Shown: one piece after another, positions 35,166-47,692 of the stretch
Numbering within the stretch: the first letter of the stretch is position 1
Layout of the letters: the number at the start of each line of letters is the position of its first letter
NCBI RefSeq assembly: GCF_000002235.5
Contig: NW_022145612.1
Location: 14,748,809-14,812,808 of the forward strand
Source of the DNA: Strongylocentrotus purpuratus
Lineage: Eukaryota; Echinodermata; Echinoidea; Camarodonta; Strongylocentrotidae
DNA length: 64,000 nt
Direction: 5' to 3'
Made by a program: the position numbers and the translations under genes
Notes under the pieces: generated by a model
Seen by the model: the letters and a program-made list of their open reading frames with translations, nothing else
The model's database searches: none
What the model was told of the DNA's origin: nothing

Positions 35166-35790
35166 CCGTGCATCCTTTGGAATGATCCAGTACCACCGAC
35201 ATCTGCCCAAATGAATTTGTAGTCAGCATCCACAAGCGCCATCAGGAGAATAGAATAGAATCCTTTGTAGTTCAAGTATTGGGACCCACTCTTTGGAGGA
35301 CAGCGGCAGGCCATGTGCTACCCATCAAGTGCCCCACATGTATGGGGAAAGTTCCATCTTTGGAAGAACTTGTCAGCTATGGCACGCTGACTATCAGGAG
35401 TACTTGGCAAACCAGCACCTCATCCGCGTATTCGTCAATAATGTCTTTACAGACTTCTCTGACCACTAGAGACTAGGTGTTGTGAGGGACCCTCCATCCG
35501 AACTTCATCGAGGCATACTTTTTCCCAGGTAAAGTCAGGGCCAGCTTCATGCCAGGCTCAAGCAGATCCCTGTAGAAGATGTACTGCTTGGTTATCCTTG
35601 GACCCACTCTGGCTAGCAGGTTGTCGAACATCGCTGGGGGCATACGCAGGAAGTTGGATGCATGGTCCTCGTTACGGAGTTCCACCATAAGCTGGTCATA
35701 CATGCTAAACTGTCGTCGCCTCCCTTTCTTAGGTTTTCTCTCCTCCGCATTCTGCGCGTGCATTCTGAGGAAATTCCACTGTTGGTTGTG
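35165..35790 (-). pseudogene. PIF/Harbinger transposase (type A, copy 2), broken
   Basis: MYDQLMVELRNEDHASNFLR, MPPAMFDNLLARVGPRITKQ, LEPGMKLALTL and FGWRVPHNT give the N-terminal part. After stop codons and shifts it resumes as RWNFPHTCGALDG, a TAG, HMACRCPPKSGSQYLNYKGF and DADYKFIWADVGGTGS, where it switches to type B sequence. A deletion after LALTL removes the usual RFLATG-type segment. Confidence 0.8.
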
Positions 35791-36400
35791 TTCTCCTCTT
35801 TAAATGTTCTACAAAGTTTGTCTCTGTCTTCTTTGGAGAATGTGCTGTTGCAGTCTAACTACAAGAGTGGCAGGGAAGTCCAGGCTATCTTTCAGGTATC
35901 TTGTTTCCCACTGGCTGATATGCATGCCTCCCCGGAGTTCCTCAGAGTTTTTTTCATGTTTCTCTGCCAGCCTTACAGAGTAGATTTTTCTCTGCATCGG
36001 TTTTATCTTTGAAGCTTTCACAGTTTTTACATGTATCTTTCTTGGGTGGTTGAATGCCAAGATTGTACTCAGTATTAACAACTGTCCTATACAAATAAAT
36101 AGAGACTGGCCACGGCTTCCCTTGCTTGTACAGATCATACATTTTGTTTACACTCGGTAAGGGGTGAGGTACTGTCTGTGGGAAGATTTATGACTTAGTA
36201 GTATGTATGTATTTAGTAGTATGATTCCACTTTGGGGAAACTCAATGTGAGACTGAACACCATCTAGCATTTCATTGGATGTCTTGTTGTAGGGTGTATC
36301 TTTTCCTCTTCCATCAGATTTGGAAAAGTTTCTAAAAGTACTCTTGGAGCAGGTATACCTCACTAGCTTTTCCTCATTTACCAGATTTTTACCCAAAACA
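35791..36400 (-). pseudogene. Unidentified transposon-like fragment between two direct repeats
   Basis: PWPVSIYLYRTVVNTEYNLG, then QPPKKDTCKNCESFKDKTDA and, after a frameshift, RLAEKHEKNSEELRGGM. The PKKDTC..C pair and the charged linker recall domains found upstream of DDE regions in uncharacterised animal transposon ORFs. The segment is bracketed by near-identical Harbinger sequence at 35738-35870 and 36505-36640. I cannot name the family. Confidence 0.5.
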
Positions 36401-36502
36401 AATCTGCAAACTGGATAGGTGTTACTCCTACTAGGTAGAAAATACTAGATGCTATATGTCTAGTTTGTCTACCACCAGAATTGGTTTTCTTCTATTTTTT
36501 TC

Positions 36503-36975
36503 TTAGGTTTTTTTCTCCTTCGCATTCTGCACATGCATTCTTAGGAAATCCCACTGTTGGTTGTATTCTCCTGTTTTCCAGTATGTTCTACAAAGTTTGC
36601 CTCTGTCTTCTTTGCAGAATGTACTGTTGCAGTCGGCTTGACTGGCTGCAACTTCAGCAGGGGTTGTCGGGAATTTGATGATGTCATCTTTCATCCGTAC
36701 CAGAACACGGTTAACCCAACGAACAATCCTGCTTGCGCTGGCCTTGCTGATTCCGTGATGGCCACCATGGTTGTGGTGCACGGTGCCACTGGCGTAGAAA
36801 CGCAGTGCCATAAACAATTGCATCCGCCCATCAATGGCATGGCTTCTGGATGTCTTCCAATCCAATAGCAGATCCAAGATATCTAGTAGCATAACGCCTC
36901 TTCTGGAAAATCTGTACCTCTCGTACATCTCATCCTCATTAAACTTATCTAATGGGTTTTGCCTGCTGTTTCCAT
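36503..36975 (-). pseudogene. PIF/Harbinger transposase N-terminal fragment (type B')
   Basis: NPLDKFNEDEMYERYRFSRR, GRMQLFMALRFYASGTV, HGISKASASRIVRWVNRVLV and DDIIKFPTTPAEVAASQADC match the N-terminal and helix-turn-helix part of HARBI1-like transposases. The reading frame opens inside BEL/Pao sequence (MGPPEDWELKNG) and ends in the sequence repeated at 35.74 kb. Confidence 0.8.
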
Positions 36976-37640
36976 TCTTCAACTCCCAGTCTTCTGGAGG
37001 CCCCATCAGCGTGATTGTCGCTGGATTCTATGTACCGCCACTGAGATGGTGAAGATACATCTCTAATTTCTCTCACTCGGTTGGCTATGAACACATGGAA
37101 CCTCTTGTGTTCATTCTTGATGTAGCTCAGTACCACTTGGCTATTTGTCCAGAAGTATTGATCAGCAAACATCAGTTTTAGTTCCTTCTGTAGAAATGAG
37201 CTGATCTTCACAGACACCACTGCAGTCTAGGGATAGTTACTGGTTTTAATGGAGCTACTTTGGACTTCCCCATAGCCAATGCGCAATGAACCTTCTCATC
37301 CACACTTGTAAACCTGATGTAGGTACATTGGCCATAACCAGCACTGCTCGCATCAGAGAAATGATGTAGCTGCATGCTCTGCACCTCTCCAAAATTCTCT
37401 GGCTTGCAGCACCTCTTAATAGAAAGCTTCTCAACTTGAAGAAGATCCTTTCTTCTGCCCTCTTACTTTCATTGTTACTACAGGATTTTCTATTGCAAGA
37501 TTTTCCAAAATCCTGTTTCCATGCATCCCACATCAAGTTAATATCTTGAGCTTCAAGATGCCTTCCCATTTGACAGCTATATAGATCTCCGAAAAAGTGT
37601 TGTGTCAAATCTCTTAAAAGAGTGGACAATTACATTTTTG
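36976..37640 (-). pseudogene. BEL/Pao retrotransposon RNase H fragment
   Basis: Across frames: MQLHHFSDASSAGYGQCTYI, RFTSVDEKVHCALAMGKSKV and VTIPRL, a small deletion, then VVSVKISSFLQKELKL, YFWTNSQVVLSYIKNEHKRF and HVFIANRVREIRDVSSPSQW. This is the standard BEL/Pao RNase H region between reverse transcriptase and integrase. It is frameshifted and lacks RT, integrase and LTRs here. Confidence 0.85.
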
Positions 37641-37975
37641 GGTTCAATCTTAGGTCTATGTAGTTTCCTTAGAAAGTACACAAGGCAGTTCAATGTTCCT
37701 TAAATGATATTGAAACTATCCATTTAATATCAACTTTACCGTGGAACTATTAATATAAAATCCTGTGGAGTTTTTCTTAATCTTTTTTAACATCAAACAA
37801 ATGAAAATTATTGCACTATGTGCTAGCCAACAAAAACAACTAAAATTTGGTCCAAGGCAATTTACGTTTTTATTGCATTATGCGAATTTTTCCTTATACC
37901 TTTGATGCCTAGCACGGTCAATGAACTGTCTGTTATTAAACTTGGCAACAAAGGACATGCTCTTGCAGACCTCTT
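37641..37975. other. No recognisable gene
   Basis: AT-rich sequence without identifiable transposon motifs. Confidence 0.5.
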
Positions 37976-37978
37976 TCA

Positions 37979-38520
37979 TCACGGAATATATGTCTTAGGC
38001 TTTCCCTTTCTCTTATTGGCCTTCAACGCTCCCATAACTTTCATCTCCATCACTGTCTCTTCCTGACTGGACATGAGCCGGCGGTTCGGCATATGAGTCT
38101 TTCGCTTTTTCAGCTCCACCCGCTGCCACTCAGCATCAGATGATTCATCACTTTCTTTGAAATCCTCTCCAGTCACAGTTTCCTGGATTTTGATTTTTCT
38201 AACAAAGCCGCTCTTTGTTGCGGATCTGCTACGCCATGTGCCTGTATCAAATGCCTGGATATCAATGGTTGCATCTTACCACAGATGGGGCAAGGTCTTG
38301 CTATTCAATTTTTCTTTTTTGGCTCCATTGGTTTGTCCGCTATTAACACCTGGCTGGCTCCTTACTCTTGGATCATCATCTTCTGACTGGCTCTCTACTG
38401 TAGGCTCATGATCTTCAGTCATCATAAGTTCTTCCAGAACAAGTTGTCCTTCCATAGGTACATGTAGTGTGTCCCTTTTGCAGGTTTGACTCTGTTTGAG
38501 CTTCATCCAATGGATCTTGA
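37979..38520 (-). pseudogene. Transposon-associated C2H2 zinc-finger ORF fragment
   Basis: The minus strand encodes an acidic stretch (ELMMTEDHEPTVESQSEDDD) and, after a frameshift, RPCPICGKMQPLISRHLIQA followed by HGVADPQQRAALLEKSKSRK. The C-P-I-C-x12-H-x5-H finger with this following helix is found in animal mobile-element proteins. A further segment (FKESDESSDAEWQRVELKKR) follows out of frame. Which element it belonged to is unclear. Confidence 0.55.
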
Positions 38521-38700
38521 CATTCTTTCTGTCCAGGATTCTTAATGGATTTCAATGACAATGATTTAAATGTGTAACTGGAATTACAATATAGTTCAAG
38601 TGAGAGTCTATATCCATTTCATCTGTTTGGGTATGCATGCCTTCCGCGGCATGCATACCGGACTAACTACTTATTCATATGACGGTAACTTACGAAAATT
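38510..38700. repeat. Sequence shared with the ELAC1 upstream region
   Basis: Counterpart of 17930-18190. On the minus strand a possible exon precedes it: ATTTTCTTGTTCACAG acceptor, then ETDGIDHLIKWKKDGSMHYV and a TCGTAAGTTACC donor-like end. Confidence 0.6.
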
Positions 38701-39417
38701 CAATTATATAGTACCAAAATCCTTTCGAATCCACATAGTGCATGGATCCGTCCTTCTTCCATTTGATGAGATGGTCTATACCATCTGTTTCAGCTGTGAA
38801 CAAGAAAATAACAGCAGTCAATTTAAAAAGTTTGAATTGTTTAGCTGTGTGGTGTTGAAATGAATTGAAATCCACATTCCAACAGTAACAGTATTATTGA
38901 GGCACCCAAGTCTGCGCACCAAGACGTTTCATAAAAAAACGAATAATATCTCAAACATGAATCTAAAAAAAACCCTGTAAGACTTTATCAGAAACATTCC
39001 TAAGAAGCTGATGCAAAAAATGTCCTTCATAGGAGGACTAGAGAGACAACTAAAATCGTGACCTTTGACATTCCATAGGTTTTGCTTTGGATGCATTATG
39101 GGGGTTTTGTTCGATTTGAACCATGATTTTGGAGGGTCAATGAATATTCATGAGCAATGACGTAAAAATACGCCAACTACTGTTTATTGATTGGTCATCA
39201 ACAAAATATTTTAAGTATTATTATTAGGCCACGCATAAAACTTTTTTTGCATTCCCAGAATTCCTACGATTTGAGCAAGAAAATGACGAAAAATGGCAAA
39301 ATTCCTGGCTTCATTATAAAATCCAAAAGTCAAAACAGGCAAAAAACCAAGGCAAAAGTAGGCCTAAAACAAAAACCATTTACAGTTTGAACGTAGACTA
39401 TTTACAGTGGAGTAAAA
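38701..39417. other. No further recognisable gene
   Basis: Apart from the possible small exon ending near 38690, I see only short unassigned ORFs. Confidence 0.5.
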
Positions 39418-39891
39418 TCAGTTATAGATATTCATGTTGCATCCATGAAAATGAAAAACTTTCTGGATGCTCTGCTGCTGATATATCTGTTGTGACGAGC
39501 TGAATTCGACAGTGGGCTGGGAAGATGCAGAATCGCTGTATGCCACGGTTTCTTGGCTAGAAGTTGTAGTAGACCTAGTAATGCTGCTGAATGTAGAACT
39601 AGTAGAAATAGAAGGAGCAGTAGAAGTAGAAGAAGTAGCAGTAGATCTAGAAGCAGTGTTAGACTCAGGTCCAGAGTACAGATGTTTGGCAAGCATGCCG
39701 CTCATCTCTCTCTTTCTCTGGTCGCTTGTCCGACTATAGTGGCGGAGACTGGAATTGCTCTTATGTCCGCTTATTGACATTATGTCTCGACCTTGAACTC
39801 CAGCACTGTCCAGTGTGTTTATTGTTGTGGCACGTAAGGAATGATTGGTGTAAGCTGGGCTACCCTTATAAAAAAGAACCATGGTAACCAT
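39418..39891 (-). pseudogene. Crypton-like tyrosine recombinase, C-terminal fragment
   Basis: AYTNHSLRATTINTLDSAGV, QGRDIMSISGHKSNSSLRHY and SRTSDQRKREMSGMLAKHL hold the catalytic Arg, the GHKS box and the Tyr nucleophile (LRHYSRT), followed by a Ser/Thr-rich tail. The catalytic residues present look intact, unlike the 31.7 kb copy, but everything N-terminal is missing. Confidence 0.85.
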
Positions 39892-40190
39892 GGTACTCTA
39901 TGGTACCTGTGGTACTCATCTCTAGCCATGGTACTACCCTGTACTTCCCGATGAGCTCTCACAAAAGCAAGGAAAAGCATTTAATTCCAGTATTGGAAAG
40001 TGGGACTCTTGCTTAGCATCTTTTATCTCCAGACATCTTTAGTCATCTCCATTGGGACTTTCCTGTTTGTCTGTAAGCATCCGCTTGGAGTTTTCCTAAA
40101 TCCAGGGCTGTCGCCTGATGGGCATGTCTTGTTCTTGTAAGATGGGTTAACCGGAAAAAGGAGTCCGATGTACCAGTGGAGGTAATGCGT

Positions 40191-41092
40191 CTTCACTCCC
40201 CATGTGTGCCATACACATTTGACTATCTTTGATATTCTTTGTATTCATACACATCTCTTGTCCTCACTCCCCATGTGTGCTATACACATTTGACTATCTT
40301 TGATATGCCTTATAGTCAAACACTTCTTGTGTCCTCACTCCCAATGTGTGCTATGTTTGACTATTTTTGATATGCTTTATATTCATACACTTCTTATGTC
40401 CTCACTCCCCATATCTGCTATACACATTTGACTATCTTTGATATGCCTTATAGTCAAGCACTTCTTGTTTCCTCACTCCCCATGTGTGTCATACACATTT
40501 GACTAACTTTGATATGATTTATATTCATACACATCTTGTGTCCTCACTCCCCATGTGTGCTATACACATTTGACTATCTTTGATATGCCTTATATTCATA
40601 CACGCCTTGTGTCCTCACTCCCCATGTGTGCTGTGTTTGACTATCTTTGATATGCTTTATATTCATACACTTCTTATCTCCTCACTCCCCATGTGTGCCA
40701 TACACATTTGACTATCTTTCATATGCCTTATAGTCAAACACTTCTTGTTTCCTCACTCCCCATGTGTGCCATACACATTTGACTATCTTTGATATTATAT
40801 TCATACACATCTTGTGTCCTCACTCCCCATGTGTGCTATACATATTTGACTATCTTTGATATTATATTCATACACTTCTTGTGTCCTCACTCCCCATGTG
40901 TGCTATACATATTTGACTATCTTTGATATTATATTCATACACTTCTTGTGTCCTCACTCCCCATGTGTGCTATACACATTTGACTATCTTTGATATTATA
41001 GTCAAACACTTCTTGTGTCCTCACTCCCCATGTGTGCTATACACATTTGACTATCTTTGCTTTGCCTTATTATAGTCATACACTTCTTGTTC
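40191..41092. repeat. Minisatellite, ~60-72 bp units, about 13 copies
   Basis: Each unit has CCTCACTCCCCATGTGTGCT, ATACACATTTGACTATCTTT and GATAT...TCATACACTTCTTGTG. Units vary by presence of ATACAC and by a TATAGTCAAACAC / TATATTCATACAC alternative. No coding content. Confidence 0.9.
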
Positions 41093-44000
41093 TATCTTTA
41101 CCTATTGTCCTATTATCAAATCTCCCTCACTGCTCCCTCCCTCTAAAGCGTTTCCCACAAATCTGATGGCAAAATTTCACTTAAATTGTATATGTTGAAG
41201 AGGATGTCATTTCAGACACATTTCTGCAAGGATTTTCAAAAGAAATGTGTTTGTAGTCAAATATTGATGAAAGAGTACAAAACTTAGGTTTTCTGTACAA
41301 CAGAAAACCCAAATTACTTTTCTTTTATCAATATTAGTCTTCAAAAAAAGATTGGGAGGGGGGGGGGAATCTTTGACATTCTCTTTCACATTATGAAACA
41401 ATTTAAAGGTAATTTTGCCATGAAATTTCTAGCAAATTTCGAGCTCCCAACACTTTAGAAGGGCTTTAAGTGTTCTTTGTTTATCTTATGTATGTTTTTT
41501 AAACTTTTGCATTCATCATTTCAATCTCAGTATTCCATCATATAAGTCCAAACCCTTTTCTTCACTTGGTTTGAATATGCACCCATCTCCCTCCTTCTTT
41601 CTCTCTCTCTCTCTCTCTCTCTCTTCTTCACATTCCTATGGAACGAAAAGAAACATGAATTATGTAGTAGGTCCACACATCCTGAACGGTATATTTAATT
41701 TCACAAATTTATTAGTTTATTTGCAGATATCTTTGAGGATTCTTATCATTATAAGCAACGAGCCACAAGCAAATGAGCATAAGTTTATCAAAGTATTTGA
41801 ATGCAAGAAAAATACTACTTCAGTTGACTAGTATACATGCAGCAACCTTGAAATTAAGCCATTTTGCAGAAGATTACAGGTGCTCTATAACTTACATCTC
41901 AATAGCTATATTCAGTATGTCTTCAAATAAAGTTGATTGACATTGTTTCATATCTATACTTTGCGAATGAAAACAGTGAGCAATTTCCATATTAAAAAAT
42001 AGCTACTTGATTAGGATTCCTTCTCAATAAATGCTTTGTTAAAACACTACCTCTTTATCTCCAATACATGAACACTTATTTTGTTTGTGACAACAGAATA
42101 ACTGAACATCACCAGAATAACTAAACATGAGTTAGTTTTATATCTTTTGTGCAACTCATACAATGAGTATTCTGTATATGAAGGATGAAATTATTTTTAA
42201 AAATTGATGTTTAGAGAACTGAGTAACACATTTTCAATTCAGCATGTTCTAAATTGGAATATTAAAAACGAGACAAGATCTTCTTTATATGCATTATTAT
42301 GGTGCCCCTTTATGTGAAAAATTGCATGTTGATCGAGTAATCATGACACAGAATATTTGAACACTTTGAGAGATGACATGGTACATTATCATTTAAAACA
42401 ATCAAAATTCAAATTTTCTACTGTTTCCCACCAGTTTTAACATTATTTATTCACCTTCCCTCAAGAACTTGCCTTTAATCTCCTTTATTTCTTTCTTTTA
42501 TATAATCTTCTTTCCCTTTCTGTACTTTCTGTTTTACAATTGAGAGGTTTTTTTTCTTTTAATCTGAACTGAAAGAATGGATGAAATCTGATTTGATGAA
42601 GCCAACTTATTTCTCAGTGGTAGTTGATAATCAACTTGCAAATGAACTTCTTAAGTTTTTATTATGAGCATGATACATGTAAATGTATAGTAAGTTGATA
42701 CACTTACTGATTTCAATGACTTTGTTATCCTGTTGGGTTTACATGGCAGTTTCTACACTCTTAATTAACTGCTAATCATAGTCTATCCGGTCATATGTTA
42801 GGCACACATATAGTTCCAATTTACTATACCAGTGGTGCAGATCTACAATGCTAATAGTAGTTCTATTGCCATGCCATTCATTGCTATCATGTATGGCAAC
42901 TACAGCTGCTTTCTTGTTGTAATACTTTTTTCTACAGGTTTAGCTACCGACAAAATCAGGTGTAGGCAGTACACTTTCAATATCTGTGAAAGGGTTTTAT
43001 AATGGTATATCAATATAAATGACAATTAATACATGCATTAATGTCTAATGATTAGTTTTGCAGTCTATAGAAATTATAAAGAAGTGATATATTGTATTAT
43101 TCCTATTCTCTCGTCATGATGTTGATGTATGACTTTTCAAGTGATCATGACATTTATCTACAAATCATAAACGCCACTCAAGTTGTTCTAACAACAAAAT
43201 TCTTCACCAAAACCATTGGCAAAATTTTCTGGCATTTCATTGTTTATAACTTAGCAAGGAAAATGGCACATTTTGATAGGGAATGTAGTAAAATAGAGTA
43301 AATGTTTAAAAGTACATTAAACTGTTTTTTTTTTTTTTTTGTCATTCATCTTCACTTGCATGGCTTACAAAGTTTCAATCACATCTACATAAAATCACAT
43401 TATATATTAAAATATATAATAGAAAAGGAGATATTTGTACTTGAATAGCGAGTGGCTCACATTTTAAAAGGATATACAGACTGTAGACAGCCCTTATACA
43501 AACTTATATATGACCATACTACAATAAATTACTGAAAGTAATGAAATGAATGAAATGATTTATGTCAATCGGAGAGACGCATCTGCACTTCTTCCTCAAA
43601 ATTCTACTTCATAACTACAAGAAGATAGACTTTCATACAGGGTTACATATTTGGCAGTGTAAAATGTTTCACCATTCAGCAATGTGAGAGTTTTCTAGAG
43701 ACTTTTTTTCTTCAATTTTCAACTCAGTGTAATATTTGACTGACTACATACAGTTTACAGACACATCTGTAGCTAAGAAAGTAACTCTTGCAGTGGCATA
43801 AATGAACTTGTGCAATACATACTACTAACTACTAATGTATGAATGACCATCAAATGGTCATGGTTCAGAGTTAGAACATGCTCTTGTACTAAAGATATAT
43901 TCAAGATCTTTATATTTCTTAACTACAAGAGGGAATACGTGTGAATGTAATGTTGTAGCTAGAGAAGTTCAGAGATCAGCACAAGAACTCGTTCTCTTTC

Positions 44001-45665
44001 TTTGTACTTAGAATTTTAAGAAGTAAATACATATTATTTATCTGCAGTTTAGATTATTAAACTTCATTTTCATGCTGTTAAGTAAATATGAATCGGTATA
44101 ATCATGTTGTTAATCTCAATGTAAATATTTTCTTTTATAAAGCAGTAAAGTATAATAAATAATCTATTTCAAGAAAACTAACGAACAAACTGTATGTTTC
44201 ATTTTTTCATGCTATAGTATAGTTCATCCTTAAGCTTTTAAAAAGAATTGTATTACAAATAAATACATAAAGATGTGATTCACTAATACATTTGAAAATA
44301 CATTTTTGATAACCTTCTCGTTTATCTATGTGAGTCTGATCAGAATTACATGAATTTGCTCTTTTTTTTCTACTACAATTCTTTATCTTTATCATCATAC
44401 TAGTAAACTGCTTGTCATACTACATACTTCTTGTACATGTACACACATTTTGATGTGTAGAACTTTGAAAATATTTAGAAAGACACTGTTCTTTCTTTTA
44501 GTTTGAAGTCAAATGCAGGTTTACATTTCAACTTCAATTTTTCCATTTCTTCAGATAATTTGTTTCTTTTAATCTTTTTAGATACACATCATGCACAATA
44601 ATATAACCAAAGAATAAGAAATATAATATTAATGATAAAAATTTCAACCATATTTTCAAGAATTTGCCATCAGCAGCTGCTTAATTAACTGAATACGTAT
44701 TACAAATACAAGCAAATTCTTTACATTCTGGCTTTTTTCATAAGAAATGAAGTTTCCTTTAAAATAAAGCATACCAGTATATGACACACTGACAAGAACT
44801 GACCTTTGAATAATAATCAATATTAATGTAATTAGGGCATATTCAATATTTTTGTCACTGATCATGATACACTGCATATCACTGTAGTGAAGGAAACGGT
44901 TGTCTAGTTGCAGGAAACACAAGTTTTGCATGAGTATGTTGTCTGTTCCTCATATGTGTTTAATCTATAAAAATCTACATCTCAATTGAACATGTAATAT
45001 ATCGTTTCTAGCGCTGTCTTGAGATGAAATGTAGGAAAAGCAGAACTACCATACATGTTGATATTCTGGGCTTATATGGAGCTTAATACGTCGATGATGT
45101 CTCTAAGAATTTTACAGATAAAACTGGTAAATAATTTACAGATAAAACCGTACGATTATAAATAATTCAGATTAGGTCCAGAAGCATTTCAATAATAGAA
45201 TCATAACCATGATTACATAATTACAAACATGATTAAAATAGTTTTTTCCTCTCTACATTCCATTTTAATATATTCAGAAGATTCAGAACATCTAAAATTT
45301 GGGAATAGATTAGTTCACATACATTGAGGAATATCCGATAAACACTGAATAAGTTGATGCTTCGCTTAATTTCATAGTAAAAACTTATTGCAATTTTCCC
45401 ATGATTTTTGTTTTCCTCTTGCACCTAAACCAATATAAGCTAATATTTGCAGTGCATTTTTGCCACAAACACATCAATAATTGGAACAAACAAGTTACAA
45501 AATCATAGCATCGTCAATGCTTTATCTTCGACTTATTTTCTCATATTTACACAGAAGTATACATACACATTCACATGATATATCCACAAAACATTAAAAA
45601 TGAAACACATATGATTATGTACATGAACCTCCCTTGGATACAGTTTGAGGGAGTCATTCCTATGC
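41093..45665. other. Long intergenic stretch without recognisable gene
   Basis: AT-rich DNA with a (CT)n tract at 41601-41624, a T run near 43326-43340 and a small G run near 41359. ORFs are short, without recognisable domain. Nothing further seen. Confidence 0.6.
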
Positions 45666-46070
45666 CACAGTCAACACTTTCATGTAAAACCTAGCTCAGT
45701 GTAAGCCCCACATAGGTCTTGCTTTTACTGTTGATGGCACTGTTATTACCCCCACAGGAGCCTCATAGCTGCATGAAGGAAAGTCACAACATAGCAACGC
45801 ACTCGCCCCTTTTGACTCTCGTAAAATTGGCCGTATCTGCAATGTAAGCTCTCGACGCCACAGAAGCAAACGCAAAACCCATATATGCTCCATAGCTCCA
45901 TAGCAATAGTCGGGGCTGACTTGATATAAATTTTGAACATGTTGACAATCTTGGCCTTCATTTGGAGTAAGCACCTTGTAGACCCCGCAAGTATCATATA
46001 CATGCCGTAATCCCACTGGGTATCACACAAGTGGCTCCATCTTAAAGCTAGGTTTTACATGAAAGTGTGG
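45666..46070. mobile_element. MITE with ~24 bp terminal inverted repeats
   Basis: ACACTTTCATGTAAAACCTA (from about 45671) and its complement TAGGTTTTACATGAAAGTGT (46049-46068) bound a ~400 bp segment. Both TIRs continue to AGCT/AGCT. Interior ORFs have no known domain. The near-exact TIRs suggest a fairly young insertion. Confidence 0.75.
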
Positions 46071-47617
46071 CTGCACCATTAGTGAAAGCAGCTGGTACTA
46101 TAGTTGTTTCATGGCTCAGAGCGCTTTACTGGCTCTATCAAATGGCTGCAAACTTCCTGTGGACTTTCTAAAAATCTCATGATTATTTTTTATACATGCA
46201 TGAGTTGAAACAAGATGTAGAGTCATAGAGTGGAGTACATGTGATTATCAACAAAAGTCGATTACATAAAGATAATCTTGAGTTCTGCATAATAAATTGT
46301 CCAAGAAACAATCAAAAAACTTACACAAGATCAAGTATTCAAACCACAAATCATAATGACATCGGCCTTATGAATTTGGTAGAAAATGTAAAATAGCCAA
46401 TAAATGAGCAAACAAAGGTGATCACAACAAGTACGTGATATGCATATGGGAGTTATGCTTTTTTCAGTTATTTGCAGCAATTTGTCGTACTTTGTTTATA
46501 TTTTGGCGGTGCAAACCAACAATCTACTGCATGATTTATAATTAGCACTTTTCTTGAATGCATTTATGTAATCAGAACTTAAGATTAACTTACACCAAGT
46601 TTTGGAGCAATGCATGCAAGCTGCTTCCATGAATTTTCACATACGAACAATGCTGGAGATTTAGCTCATATGGTTTACACCTTTCTATATGCTGACTGAA
46701 ATCTCCATGAGAGAATTACAAGGATTAACCCCTTTGCTATTAAAGTCAAGACAACAATGTCTGTCAACGGCTAGTTGAATTAACACCATGATAAAACTGG
46801 TTAAAGTTTTTCTTAATAAATAACATACAAGTATCCTGTGGTATTGGACTTCAGTAGCATCAGTTGTGCAGTTTTTATATTCATATAGGGCTGGTGACAA
46901 GTTTAAAACCTTTATTAGTTTAACACCAGTAGCAACATCACTGATGATAAGAATAGTTACTGATCACATCTATGATCACATCTTTGTATACCTTAGCCCA
47001 AAAATGACTGGTATGATATCTGCAGACAGTGATGCAGGAGTTCAAACTTCTTTGGTTTGTCTACACTGGACTCCCCGTGCAGGTACATGCATGTACCAAC
47101 CATGTATGAAGACCAGAAAAAATTAATGGCACTGCTGAGACCCAAATCTAGTTTGAATTGCTCTTGGCAAGTGATTTGGTTAGGCAGAAGGAATTATTTT
47201 GAGAAATATCTCTTTTAGCAAAAGTTTTTGAATGATACACCCATTAATACTGCTTATACTGGAACCCAATGACCCCTGTATTAAGGATATGGGAAGCATA
47301 TGGGAACAATAGGGTTCAGAAGTCAATGAGTAGTAAGACCCGTTGGACATAAATTTGGTTGCAATCCGGATGATCGATTACACATAATATCTGTGAAATC
47401 TTGAATGGTTCCCCATAAGATCTCCCACGACACCATCTTTTATACCACAACTGGATGATTCAGATGACTGGTGTGCAGTTTTAGCTGACTATCGTGGCAG
47501 GGGTTCTGTATCCACTGACCCTTGAGGGAATCTTTTCTTTTACTTTGGAGAAAGGGTCACCATTCAGGGAGAGTCACAGCCATAGGATTGCAGATCAAGT
47601 CATGGCTTCGCTTGTCC
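46071..47617 (-). other. Probable 3' UTR and flank of the MAP gene
   Basis: No coding content. TTTATT at 46911-46916 (AATAAA on the minus strand) could end a ~700-nt 3' UTR. This is position and motif only. Confidence 0.35.
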
Positions 47618-47692
47618 TTAATGAATACCGTCATCGTCGTGTTCGTCTGTACGTGGTGAGGCGTGCTGGAATGTAGGCTTTTCATCAAAAAT
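47618..47692 (-). CDS. MAP terminal exon: half-repeat and acidic tail
   Basis: 75 nt after [32 protein letters not shown] then TAA at 47620-47618. The first eight residues copy the start of a repeat (compare repeat 3, IFDERVDF), after which the sequence becomes an acidic tail. Confidence 0.85.
   Translation of the reverse strand: MFDEKPTFQHASPRTDEHDDDGIH

Noticed and set aside
33065..37640. A domesticated HARBI1-type host gene
   Set aside because: Fragments are out of order, of two classes, with stops and frameshifts, and interrupted by LINE and BEL sequence.
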